A DNA stretch of 64,000 nucleotides from Flavobacterium micromati (GCF_900129585.1 NZ_FQWF01000006.1:150814-214813), one strand, 5' to 3'; shown: positions 25,183-33,079, numbered from the stretch's first letter. The notes: generated by a model not told the origin, from the letters alone. A program made the numbers and translations.

Positions 25183-25326
25183 CGTCCTATTTTTGTCAAA
25201 TCGAGCGCAGTCGAAATTACTACCGATTTTTAAACAACGTTGCGTGCTTCATTACAATCATAATGAAGTGCTTAACCTGACAAATTTCAATTCTTTTTCA
25301 CAGTATATTCAAATCATAAATGGTAT
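25183..25326 (+). repeat. Dispersed repeat, long copy A
   Basis: Starts CGTCCTATTTTTGTCAAATC and includes GAGCGCAGTCGAAATTAC, TTTAAACAACGTTGCGTGC and CAAATTTCAATTCTTTTTCA. It aligns end to end with copy B at 25733-25876 with a modest number of substitutions. Confidence 0.85.
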
Positions 25327-25360
25327 TAGCTGTCTTGTTCGGTTAAATTAACATTAAAAA

Positions 25361-25395
25361 CCCGTTTGTTCTGTTTATAATGAACGGGCTTTTTA
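25361..25395 (+). terminator. Orphan intrinsic terminator
   Basis: CCCGTT (25361-25366) and AACGGG (25383-25388), flanked by an A-run and T-run, form a bidirectional-looking terminator. It is 315 bases after the PspC-like gene, with no gene directly before it. Confidence 0.7.
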
Positions 25396-25732
25396 TTTGG
25401 GCGTTTCCTTGTTACAAACTTTTCAGGAAAATTCAAGATCCTACTAGCAACAAGGTCAGGTTTTCCGCTACAAATGAAATTCACTGAATACCAAAATTAA
25501 AATAAAACCATAATGAAGTAATCTTTTTATGCTCCGTTCCTACGCATAAAAAGGATTTCCACTACAACCCTTAACGCAGGTACTTTTGGTAAATATAACA
25601 TTCACAATTTCAAAGTAAGTGATAGAACAAAATGATGCTATCTCTTAAACCACACAAGAAATTTAAAGAACAAATAAGTTTTGTTACATTCTTCTCATCA
25701 TAGACTTTATACCAATTAGTCTTTGAAATTAC

Positions 25733-25876
25733 CGTCCTGTTTTTGTCAAATCCAGCGCAGTCGAGATTACGAACAACTTTTAAACAACGTTTCGTGCTTC
25801 ATTACAATCATGATGACGTGCTCAACCGGACAAATTTCAATTCTTTTTCACAGTAAATTAAAAACATAAATGGTAT
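25733..25876 (+). repeat. Dispersed repeat, long copy B
   Basis: Starts CGTCCTGTTTTTGTCAAATC and follows copy A through GCAGTCGAGATTACGA, the TTTAAACAACG block and the TTCAATTCTTTTTCACAGTA block to the CATAAATGGTATC end. Confidence 0.85.
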
Positions 25877-25930
25877 CAGTGATAGAGTATTTTAAGGGTA
25901 GAACTATTTTGGTTTTGTATACGAATCAAA

Positions 25931-25971
25931 AAAAAGGGATTAGAAAGTTGTTACTTTCTAATCCCTTTTTT
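25931..25971 (-). terminator. Terminator of the amino acid permease gene
   Basis: A perfect 18-bp stem (25931-25948 with 25953-25970), containing GGGATTAGAAAGT, has a four-base loop. On the minus strand it ends in a T-tract; it may work in both directions. Confidence 0.9.
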
Positions 25972-25986
25972 AAATAAATTATTATT

Positions 25987-27438
25987 TTATTTATCTGGAT
26001 TATTTAGTTTACTGTGATTTTTACTGTAAACAAAATATATTAAAACTCCCAATCCCATCCATACCGCTAATCTAATCCAGCTTTCGTAAGGAAGTGAATA
26101 CATCAGATATAAGCAAACTAAAATTCCAGCAATAGGAACGTAAGGAACAAAAGGTGTTTTGAATGATCGTGGCGCATCGGGCATTTTTTTGCGCATTACA
26201 AGTATACCAGCACAAACCAATACGAAAGCTAATAATGTTCCTATACTGACCATGTGACCTAAATCACTCACTGGTACAAAACCAGCAAAAAGGCTTACAA
26301 ATACCATGAAGAATAAATTAGTTTTCCAAGGGGTCCGGAATTTTGCATGAATATCACCAAAAAAGGATGGTAAAAGCCCATCTTTACTCATGGTGTAAAA
26401 AACACGACTCTGTCCCATTAACATCACTAGCATTACAGACGTATATCCAGCTAAAATTGCAATAATTAATCCCGTTTGTAAAAAGGAATATCCAGTTACA
26501 GCAAATGCTGTAGCTGCTGGTTTCGCGTCACCTGCAAACTGATAAAAAGGGACAAGACCAGTCATTACATGAGCAAATAAAACATATAGAATCGTACAAA
26601 TCACTAATGATCCTAAAATACCAATTGGCATTCCTTTTTGAGGATTCTTAGCTTCTTGTGCAGCAGTTGAAACAGCATCAAAACCAATAAAAGCAAAAAA
26701 GACCGTTCCGGCGCCTGCTGCAATTCCTGACCATCCAAATTGACCTTTCACACCAGTGTTTTCAGGAATGTAGGGTGCATAATTAGCAGGATCTATAAAG
26801 TCCCATCCCAAAACAATAAACATAATTACAACGATAACTTTTACTACTACAAGCACATTGTTAATCGATGCAGACTCTTGAGTGCCGCGTATTAGTAATA
26901 AAGATAGAGACGAAACTATTAATATTGCTGGCAAGTTAATATATCCGCCGTTTATCACTGTTCCATCACCTAAAGTTAAAGTTTCCCAGGGCGAACAAAT
27001 GAAATGAGGGTTAAGATTAATACCGTATTTATTTAATAATTCTAATAAGTAGCGCGACCAACTTACGCCAACGGTAGCGGCTCCTAATGCATATTCAAGT
27101 ACTAAATCCCAGCCTATGATCCATGCCATAAATTCTCCCATAGTGGCGTAAGAATAAGTATATGCGCTTCCTGCTACAGGTATCATCGACGCAAATTCAG
27201 CATAACAAAGACCTGCAAATGCACAACCCACTGCAGCTAATACAAAAGATAATGTTACTGCGGGACCTGCATGCTCTGCCGCCGCGATTCCTGTTAAAGA
27301 AAATAATCCTGCTCCAATAATTGCTCCAACTCCAAGTGCTACTAGCGAACGTGAAGATAGAGTTCTTTTTAATCCTTTTTCAGATTCTGATGCTTCATTA
27401 AGCAACACTGAAAGGGGCTTAGTTTTCCAAATCGACAT
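25987..27438 (-). CDS. APC-superfamily amino acid permease
   Basis: A 483-residue inner-membrane transporter with about 12-13 hydrophobic helices. The family signature ALGVGAIIGAGLFSLTG lies at about 34-50, where the substrate backbone binds in helix 1, and GPAVTLSFVLAAVGCAFAGL follows. The sixth-helix stretch FFAFIGFDAVSTAAQEAKNP is typical of the cationic amino acid transporter (YfnA-like) branch. Substrate specificity cannot be read reliably. It is a single gene with its own terminator and about 280 bases of upstream sequence without another gene. Confidence 0.92.
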   Translation of the reverse strand: MSIWKTKPLSVLLNEASESEKGLKRTLSSRSLVALGVGAIIGAGLFSLTGIAAAEHAGPAVTLSFVLAAVGCAFAGLCYAEFASMIPVAGSAYTYSYATMGEFMAWIIGWDLVLEYALGAATVGVSWSRYLLELLNKYGINLNPHFICSPWETLTLGDGTVINGGYINLPAILIVSSLSLLLIRGTQESASINNVLVVVKVIVVIMFIVLGWDFIDPANYAPYIPENTGVKGQFGWSGIAAGAGTVFFAFIGFDAVSTAAQEAKNPQKGMPIGILGSLVICTILYVLFAHVMTGLVPFYQFAGDAKPAATAFAVTGYSFLQTGLIIAILAGYTSVMLVMLMGQSRVFYTMSKDGLLPSFFGDIHAKFRTPWKTNLFFMVFVSLFAGFVPVSDLGHMVSIGTLLAFVLVCAGILVMRKKMPDAPRSFKTPFVPYVPIAGILVCLYLMYSLPYESWIRLAVWMGLGVLIYFVYSKNHSKLNNPDK

Positions 27439-27719
27439 GGTTAAAATGGTTTTATTTGTTATTAAGTTTCAAATGTATTCTTTTTTAAAAAAAATACAAA
27501 TAATAATTAGCGATTTAAGTCATATTAGCTAAATTATTATCAGGTAGATCGATTAATTCTGCAATTAAGAAGATTTAATTTGCTTTGTCAAACCGAAATT
27601 TAAGTTGTTGTCTAAAAAATTTTTGCGCATCCGCAAATTTTTATCAGATACGACGAACTTTCTTTTTTTAATTTATAAATTTAGGCATCCGTTTTAATAA
27701 GTAATCCCAATTAAAGCAA

Positions 27720-28607
27720 ATGAGTTTTAAATCGATACAAAGCTATTTTAGATTTTCAAAAGAGCAACGAAAAGGCATATTTTTACTTTTTCTGATAATA
27801 CTTACTCTTCAATGTGTTTATTTTTTCAGCGATTTTTCTAGTTCTCCAAACAACGATCCTGAAAAACAAAAATGGATAGCACTTCAAGTTGAAATAGATT
27901 CAATGAAAAGTATCAATAAAAACAAGGCAACAAAGAGCTATGCATTCAATCCAAATTTCATTACAGATTATAAAGGTTATAAATTAGGTATGTCAGTTGC
28001 AGAAATCGATAGATTATTAGAATTTCGTAAAACGAATAAGTATCTAAACTCCGCTGAAGAATTTCAGATGATCACGAAAGTTTCAGATTCATTATTAAAG
28101 ACAATGCAGCCGTTTTTTAAATTTCCTGAATGGGTCAAAAATAAAAAGCAGATTAAGAAATTCGAAAATTTTAATGATAAGGCTTTTGCCAAAAAAGAAA
28201 AGATTATTATACTTGACATTAATTCGGCTACTAAAGAAGATTTAATCAAAGTTTACGGAATTGGAGATGCAATCTCGATGAGAATTTTAAAGCAAAAGGA
28301 AATTTTAGGAGGGTTTATTTCGATGGAACAAATGCAGGATATTTGGGGTTTGTCACCAGAAGTAATTGAAAGTTTACACAGACAATTTAAAGTTATAACA
28401 GTTCCTAACATAAAAAAAATTGATATCAATAACGCTTCGTTAAAAGAACTTTCGCAATTCTATTACTTTCGATATGCACTAGCCAAAGAAATCATTACCC
28501 AAAGAAGCATGAATGGAGATTTTAAAAATATTGAGGATTTAACAAAAATTAAGGGCTTTCCTGTTGATAAAGCGAAAATAATTACATTATATTTGGTCTT
28601 TATTTAG
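27720..28607 (+). CDS. ComEA-like helix-hairpin-helix protein
   Basis: A 295-residue protein with one N-terminal membrane helix (about 19-37, GIFLLFLIILTLQCVYFF) and three HhH-type regions: around 78-115 (YKLGMSVAEIDRLLEFRKTN), around 165-205 (DINSATKEDLIKVYGIGDAI) and at the C-terminus (DINNASLKELSQFYYFRYAL). ComEA-type proteins bind DNA in the periplasm during uptake; the larger Bacteroidota members are of unproven function. It is a single gene. The anchor is expected to leave the HhH domains outside the cytoplasm. Confidence 0.85.
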   Translation: MSFKSIQSYFRFSKEQRKGIFLLFLIILTLQCVYFFSDFSSSPNNDPEKQKWIALQVEIDSMKSINKNKATKSYAFNPNFITDYKGYKLGMSVAEIDRLLEFRKTNKYLNSAEEFQMITKVSDSLLKTMQPFFKFPEWVKNKKQIKKFENFNDKAFAKKEKIIILDINSATKEDLIKVYGIGDAISMRILKQKEILGGFISMEQMQDIWGLSPEVIESLHRQFKVITVPNIKKIDINNASLKELSQFYYFRYALAKEIITQRSMNGDFKNIEDLTKIKGFPVDKAKIITLYLVFI

Positions 28608-28775
28608 AAGTTCATAATATGTTATGATGAGAACTTCTAAAACACCTTAAAATAGAGGTTCAGAAACGGGAACTATTAAGGTTAAATTGTAAAACAAAAA
28701 AGTGATTTGGAGATACAAAGTAAGTGCTTTGTTTATTTGTCAGTTTAATTAATTAAAAAAAAAGATAAAAGTTAT

Positions 28776-29945
28776 ATGGAATCAATTTATTTCACAGAAG
28801 AGCACCAATTATTTAGAAAGAGTTTAAAAGAATTTCTACAAAAAGAAGTTGTTCCTCATATTGAGAAATGGGAGAAAACGGGAACAATCGAGCGTTTTAT
28901 ATGGAAAAAGTTTGGAGAAATGGGTTTCTTCGGAATATCATACCCTGAAGCTTACGGTGGTTTAAATTTAGATTTATTTTATACCGTTATTTTTCTTGAA
29001 GAACTTCAAAAAATCAAGTCCTCAGGTTTTGCTGCTGCGATGTGGGCTCACGCTTATCTTGCAATGACACATTTAAATGCCGAAGGTGATGAAAGAATTA
29101 AACAAGATTATTTAGTACCAAGTATTGCTGGTGAAAAAATTGGTGCTTTGTGTATTACGGAACCGTTTGGAGGCAGTGACGTTGCAGGTATGCGCACTAC
29201 CGCAGTAAAAAACGGGAATAAGTACATCATCAATGGTTCCAAAACGTTTATCACAAACGGTGTTTATGCTGATTATTATATTGTAGCTGCAAAAACAGAT
29301 CCAAGTCAAGGAAATAAAGGAATTAGTATTTTTCTAGTGGATACAACAACACGCGGAATTTCAGCAACCAAATTAGATAAATTAGGTTGGAGAGCTTCGG
29401 ATACCGCAGAAATTGCATTTGATAACGTAGAGATTCCAGTGGAAAATTTGATGGGTGAAGAAGGAAAAGGTTTTCCTTATATCATGCAACACTTTGCATC
29501 GGAGCGACTAATAATGGCTATAAATGGTCACGCTAGAGCCGAGTATGCGATTGATTATACGATTGAATATATGTCACAACGAGAGGCTTTTGGAAAAAAA
29601 ATAGATAAGTTTCAAGCGTTACGTCATAAAATTGTAGAACACGCAACAGATGTTGAGCACTGCAAAGTATTTAATTATGCCGCTGCTGCGCGACTTGACA
29701 AAGGTGAGTATGTAGTTAAGGAGGCGACAATGGCCAAATTGAAATCGACTAAAGTTGCTGATGAGACAATTTATAGTTGCTTGCAAATGCTAGGAGGTTA
29801 CGGTTATATGGAGGAATATCCATTAGCTCGTTTATTAAGAGATAGTCGTTTAGGGCCAATAGGTGGTGGAACATCTGAAATCTTGAAAGAGATTTTGTCA
29901 AAAATGATAATCGATAACAAAAATTATGAGCCTGCTGTTAATTAA
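28776..29945 (+). CDS. Acyl-CoA dehydrogenase
   Basis: A 389-residue FAD enzyme that introduces the alpha-beta double bond in an acyl-CoA and passes electrons to ETF. Visible are CITEPFGGSDVAGMRTTA (126-143), the ITNG loop at 159-162, RASDTAEIAFDNVEIP (206-221), ASERLIMA with Glu243, REAFGKKIDKFQ, and the C-terminal GPIGGGTSEILKEI. The usual medium/short-chain catalytic Glu position in the last motif is Gly; the base is probably Glu243, the position used by isovaleryl-CoA and long-chain dehydrogenases. The substrate is unknown. A convergent terminator lies at 30081. Confidence 0.93.
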   Translation: MESIYFTEEHQLFRKSLKEFLQKEVVPHIEKWEKTGTIERFIWKKFGEMGFFGISYPEAYGGLNLDLFYTVIFLEELQKIKSSGFAAAMWAHAYLAMTHLNAEGDERIKQDYLVPSIAGEKIGALCITEPFGGSDVAGMRTTAVKNGNKYIINGSKTFITNGVYADYYIVAAKTDPSQGNKGISIFLVDTTTRGISATKLDKLGWRASDTAEIAFDNVEIPVENLMGEEGKGFPYIMQHFASERLIMAINGHARAEYAIDYTIEYMSQREAFGKKIDKFQALRHKIVEHATDVEHCKVFNYAAAARLDKGEYVVKEATMAKLKSTKVADETIYSCLQMLGGYGYMEEYPLARLLRDSRLGPIGGGTSEILKEILSKMIIDNKNYEPAVN

Positions 29946-30080
29946 GAAATATCAGTTATAAAACATAATGGTGGTCAACGGAAATTTTTGTTACTTTAAT
30001 CGTTGCTGCTATTTTTGTCTAATTAACGGATACGGTAATTTAAATTATTTACAAGATTTTTAAAAGCATAATTAAATTTT

Positions 30081-30125
30081 AAATGAAAAAGCGACATTCA
30101 ATCCCGATTGTCGCTTTTTTCATTT
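30081..30125. terminator. Bidirectional terminator between convergent genes
   Basis: AAATGAAAAAGCGACA (30081-30096) pairs with TGTCGCTTTTTTCATTT (30109-30125). The 3' arm lies inside the last codons of the minus-strand gene that ends at 30098. Confidence 0.85.
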
Positions 30126-31165
30126 ATACCTTCTTGAATTATTTCGTGTACTGTTTCGCGTTCTTCATCTTCTAATTCATTTACTAAATGTTCCTGTTTT
30201 GCTGTCTTTCTATTTATAAAAAATTTAGCGCAAATTGGAAAATGATCAGAACCAAAATACCCAAGGCTTTTCAAATCCTCAACAAATACATCAGGAGTAT
30301 GAAACATTAAATCAATTGGAAATCTCAAAAACCAATACTTAGTATGAAAAGTCGAGATAAAGCCTCGCCCAATTCTGCCATCAATTGTCTCACTTGTTTT
30401 TCTAAATAAGATAGATGATTTAGCCCATGCCACATTATTAAAATCTCCTAGTACAACACAAGTATCAGCATTTTCTTTTATTTTTTTAGCAATGCTCAAA
30501 AGTTCACCATCGCGTTCTTTGGCATTTTCCTCCTCGGTAGGACTAGGTGGCGGTGGATGAACAGCAAAAAAAGTAAAATTATAATTGTCATGCGTCGCAA
30601 TTTTTGCTTCTATACTTGGTAAATCATCAGCGACAAAATAATGTATTGAATGATGTAATATTTCTAACTTAGAATACAAGTGCATACCATAAGTATTATC
30701 AAGACTTACTTTGACGCTATATTTATAACTTGCGTCTAATACACTGAGTGCTTTTTCCCAACTTTCATCAGACTCCATCGTTAAAATAATATCGGGATCG
30801 TTTTGATTTACTAGTTTTAAAAACGCATCATATTGCTTATTGTCCTGATATACGTTAGCCGATAATACAGAAATAGTCTTCGATGATGATTCGCCCTGTT
30901 CTTTCTTGATTGATACATAAAAGCGAGTGTATTTAAAAAGCATCGCAGCATGAATAATTATACTAACGGCTGTTAAAAATTGTAGCGATCGAATTGAAAT
31001 CGAGAAGTTTACTAAGAAAATAATACTACTTATTAGTAGTATCAATTGCAATAGGAATATTTGAATTTTGGCAAATTCAAAAAATCTATAAAACCAATGT
31101 GAAAGCGGTAAGTAGGGTAGTAAACTTGCAATTAATAATAGAGTTGAAATAATAATAAACCACAT
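30098..31165 (-). CDS. Endonuclease/exonuclease/phosphatase-family membrane protein
   Basis: A 355-residue protein with three N-terminal membrane helices (about 1-90), then an extracytoplasmic EEP catalytic domain. Motifs in order are VLSANVYQDN, ILTMESDESW with the metal-binding Glu, FFAVHPPPPSPTEEE, VVLGDFNNVAWAKS, and the terminal GSDHFPICAKF with the catalytic Asp-His. Family members cleave phosphodiesters in nucleic acids or lipids; the substrate here is unknown. An acidic tail (ELEDEERETVHEIIQEG) follows the domain. It diverges from rpsU, whose promoter is in the 104-base spacer. Confidence 0.88.
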   Translation of the reverse strand: MWFIIISTLLLIASLLPYLPLSHWFYRFFEFAKIQIFLLQLILLISSIIFLVNFSISIRSLQFLTAVSIIIHAAMLFKYTRFYVSIKKEQGESSSKTISVLSANVYQDNKQYDAFLKLVNQNDPDIILTMESDESWEKALSVLDASYKYSVKVSLDNTYGMHLYSKLEILHHSIHYFVADDLPSIEAKIATHDNYNFTFFAVHPPPPSPTEEENAKERDGELLSIAKKIKENADTCVVLGDFNNVAWAKSSILFRKTSETIDGRIGRGFISTFHTKYWFLRFPIDLMFHTPDVFVEDLKSLGYFGSDHFPICAKFFINRKTAKQEHLVNELEDEERETVHEIIQEGINEKSDNRD

Positions 31166-31210
31166 AGATTTTTAGATTTGGTGTAAAAATAATTAAAAAT
31201 ACACAAATCC

Positions 31211-31240
31211 TTGTTAGTTCGTTTTATTATTCTACTTTTG
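31211..31240 (+). promoter_or_regulatory. rpsU promoter
   Basis: TTG (31211-31213) and TACTTTTG (31233-31240) are 19 bases apart, a good match to the Bacteroidota consensus. The ATG of rpsU is 29 bases further. Confidence 0.85.
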
Positions 31241-31251
31241 CACACTTAAAG

Positions 31252-31261
31252 AAAGGGGGTG
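31252..31261 (+). promoter_or_regulatory. Strong Shine-Dalgarno sequence of rpsU
   Basis: AAAGGGGGTG can pair along its whole length with the 16S anti-SD core (one G-U pair) and ends eight bases before ATG 31270. Most genes in this window have A/T-rich leaders without such a site. In Bacteroidota the anti-SD is held by bS21, bS18 and bS6, and an SD on rpsU has been proposed to let ribosomes lacking bS21 translate this mRNA. Confidence 0.85.
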
Positions 31262-31269
31262 TCTATATT

Positions 31270-31464
31270 ATGTTAATTATACCAATTAAAGACGGAGAAA
31301 ATATCGATAGAGCGTTAAAACGTTACAAAAGAAAATTTGATAAAACAGGAACTGTACGTCAATTAAGAGCACGTACTGCTTTTATAAAGCCTTCAGTTAC
31401 CAATAGAATCAAAATTCAAAAAGCGGCTTATATCCAAAATATGAGAGATAACTTAGAAAGTTAG
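31270..31464 (+). CDS. rpsU: 30S ribosomal protein bS21
   Basis: A 64-residue basic protein, MLIIPIKDGENIDRALKRYK and onward, matching bS21 throughout (FDKTGTVRQLRARTAF). It binds the small-subunit platform near the 3' end of 16S rRNA. In Bacteroidota it helps hide the anti-Shine-Dalgarno sequence. The gene has a clear promoter, a rare strong SD sequence and a strong terminator 23 bases after its stop. Confidence 0.97.
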   Translation: MLIIPIKDGENIDRALKRYKRKFDKTGTVRQLRARTAFIKPSVTNRIKIQKAAYIQNMRDNLES

Positions 31465-31486
31465 TCGATTCCATTAAATAAAATAT

Positions 31487-31531
31487 CGTTAGTCATCAAA
31501 AATTTATAAATTTGATGCTAACGGTTTTTTT
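31487..31531 (+). terminator. rpsU terminator, abutting the xerC start codon
   Basis: CGTTAGTCATCAAA (31487-31500) pairs with TTTGATGCTAACG (31511-31523) with one bulged base, followed by GTTTTTTT. The next base (31532) is the A of the xerC ATG. Confidence 0.88.
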
Positions 31532-32428
31532 ATGCGTACAAATTTAGATTCTTTCCGCAATTATCTCGAGTTCGAGAAAAAATATTCTCCACATACCATA
31601 AAGGCTTATTGTGATGATCTCTGCTCTTTTAAAACATTCAATAAAATACATTTTGATCAGGAAAATATAGATCAAGTTCATTATAGTCAAATTAGAGCTT
31701 GGATAGTTTCATTAGTTGATAAAGAGGTCTCTGCAGTATCTGTCAATAGGAAGGTAGCTTCGTTAAAAGCTTTTTTTCGATTTTTACTAAAAATAAAAGA
31801 AATAGAAGTTAGTCCACTATTAAAACACAAAGCACTCAAAGTTTCAAAAATCATCCAGATTCCTTTTTCTGAAAAAGAGATTAATGCTGTTCTGGATCAA
31901 ATGCAGCAAACAGTTGGTTTTGAAGAAGTACGAAACAAACTAATAATTGATTTATTATACACCACGGGAATAAGGCGGGCGGAATTAATTAGCCTAAAGT
32001 TAAAAAATATTGACCTAACAAGTAATACCATAAAAGTGTTAGGTAAGCGAAATAAAGAACGTATTCTTCCGGTTTTACCAATAATTATCGATCAGTTTCA
32101 ACTTTATTTGAGGCAAAGGGAATCTCTAATAATTATAGTTGATAGTGATTATTTTTTGCTGACAAAAAAAGGATTAAAATTGAATGAATCTTTAGTGTAT
32201 CGATTAATAAATTCTTACTTTAGTGCTATATCTCAGAAGGTGAAAAAAAGTCCGCACATTTTAAGACATACTTTTGCAACACATTTGTTAAACAATGGAG
32301 CAGATTTAAATTCGGTCAAGGAATTGTTGGGTCATTCTAGTTTAGCTTCAACTCAAGTATACACACACAATAGCTTGTCAGAACTTAAAAGCGTTTATAA
32401 AGATGCTCATCCAAGAGGTAAGAAATGA
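31532..32428 (+). CDS. xerC: Site-specific tyrosine recombinase XerC-type
   Basis: A 298-residue tyrosine recombinase with an N-terminal SAM-like core-binding domain (about 1-90) and a C-terminal catalytic domain. Catalytic residues are visible: Arg148 (TTGIRRAEL), Lys173 region (GKRNKERILP), His242-x2-Arg245 (HILRHTFATHLL), His268 (LLGHSS) and the nucleophile Tyr277 (STQVYTHNS). Length and the XerC/D-like spacing, plus its position between rpsU and hpf, fit the housekeeping enzyme that resolves chromosome dimers with XerD, rather than a mobile-element integrase. The ATG starts right after the U-tract of the rpsU terminator, so expression probably depends on read-through. Confidence 0.9.
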   Translation: MRTNLDSFRNYLEFEKKYSPHTIKAYCDDLCSFKTFNKIHFDQENIDQVHYSQIRAWIVSLVDKEVSAVSVNRKVASLKAFFRFLLKIKEIEVSPLLKHKALKVSKIIQIPFSEKEINAVLDQMQQTVGFEEVRNKLIIDLLYTTGIRRAELISLKLKNIDLTSNTIKVLGKRNKERILPVLPIIIDQFQLYLRQRESLIIIVDSDYFLLTKKGLKLNESLVYRLINSYFSAISQKVKKSPHILRHTFATHLLNNGADLNSVKELLGHSSLASTQVYTHNSLSELKSVYKDAHPRGKK

Positions 32429-32461
32429 TTTTGTAAGGATTATTAATTAAACATTAAAATT

Positions 32462-32764
32462 ATGAAAGTAAGTATCCACGCGGTTAATTTCACGGTTGAC
32501 AAAAAACTAGTAGATTTTGTCCAAGAAAGATTAGATAAGCTTGAAAAATATTATGACAAAGTCGTATCAGCTGATGTGTTTTTAAAAGTTGAAAATATAA
32601 GTGAAAAGGAAAATAAAATTGTAGAGGTAAAAATAAATGTTCCCGGAGACGATTTTGTGGTTAAAAAGCAATGTAAAACTTTTGAAGAAGCAATAGAAAT
32701 TGCCTCTGAATCGTTAGAGCGATTATTAGTTAAAAGGAAAGAAAAAATTAGTTCACATATTTAA
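32462..32764 (+). CDS. hpf: Ribosome hibernation-promoting factor (short HPF/RaiA)
   Basis: A 100-residue protein starting MKVSIHAVNFTVDKKLVDFV. The layout is the beta-alpha-beta-beta-beta-alpha fold of the HPF/YfiA family, with the KLEKYYDKVVSADVFLKVE core and a C-terminal helix with basic residues (RLLVKRKEK). It lacks the C-terminal dimerisation domain of long HPF, so it is the short type, which binds in the A/P-site channel of inactive 70S ribosomes. It follows xerC after 33 bases and precedes the tRNA-tuf operon. Confidence 0.92.
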   Translation: MKVSIHAVNFTVDKKLVDFVQERLDKLEKYYDKVVSADVFLKVENISEKENKIVEVKINVPGDDFVVKKQCKTFEEAIEIASESLERLLVKRKEKISSHI

Positions 32765-32787
32765 TTTAATTTTTTTTAAAAAATGTT

Positions 32788-32846
32788 TTGATTGAGAGAT
32801 AAAATCTATACATTTGCAGTCCGTTAGAAATAGCGGACTTTTTTTA
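32788..32846 (+). promoter_or_regulatory. Promoter of the tRNA-tuf operon overlapping a terminator-like hairpin
   Basis: TTG (32788-32790) and TACATTTG (32809-32816) are 18 bases apart. Immediately downstream, AGTCCGTTA (32818-32826) pairs with TAGCGGACT (32831-32839) around a GAAA loop, followed by a T-tract to 32846. The hairpin may be the hpf terminator embedded in the initial transcribed region, or an early attenuator of the tRNA operon. Confidence 0.7.
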
Positions 32847-32854
32847 TTGAAATT

Positions 32855-32928
32855 GCCAGCGTAGCTCAGTTGGCTAGAGCAGCTGATTTGTAATCAGCAG
32901 GTCGTGGGTTCGAGTCCCTCCGCCGGCT
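32855..32928 (+). tRNA. tRNA-Thr (anticodon UGU)
   Basis: A 74-base cloverleaf with the anticodon loop TTTGTAA (anticodon TGT) and the T-loop TTCGAGT. The acceptor stem GCCAGCG / CGCCGGC has an A-C mismatch at pair 4-69 (32858 with 32924). CCA is not encoded. It is the first of three tRNAs before tuf. Confidence 0.95.
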
Positions 32929-33010
32929 CAAAAAAAATTAAAGGTGTCGCTAATGATTTTCTTCTTTGGATCTGTAAGGACGAGAAGTTTATCCCGAGCG
33001 AAGTCGAGGG

Positions 33011-33030
33011 GAGTCCCTCCGCCGGCTCAA
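33011..33030 (+). repeat. 20-nt duplicate of the tRNA-Thr 3' end
   Basis: GAGTCCCTCCGCCGGCTCAA at 33011-33030 is identical to 32912-32931, the T-arm and acceptor end of tRNA-Thr(UGU). The 79 bases between the copies end in TCCCGAGCGAAGTCGAGGG, which resembles another dispersed flavobacterial motif. No tRNA 5' half is associated with the copy. Confidence 0.9.
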
Positions 33031-33079
33031 TATTGCAAATGCGATTTGTTATTTGAATTATTGGAATGTTAAAAAAAAT

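Larger units (their letters stand above)
25046..25986. other. 940-bp gene-free region with paired repeats
   Basis: No gene is seen on either strand. The region holds two aligned copies of a roughly 140-bp repeat (25183-25326 and 25733-25876), an orphan terminator at 25361, a 10-bp inverted repeat CTTTTTATGC / GCATAAAAAG at 25523-25553, and the terminator of the permease at 25931. Confidence 0.75.

Noticed and set aside
31532..32428. XerC-like recombinase as the integrase of a mobile element linked to the tRNA 3'-end duplication
   Set aside because: It sits between rpsU and hpf, a conserved housekeeping position, and has XerC-type length and motifs.
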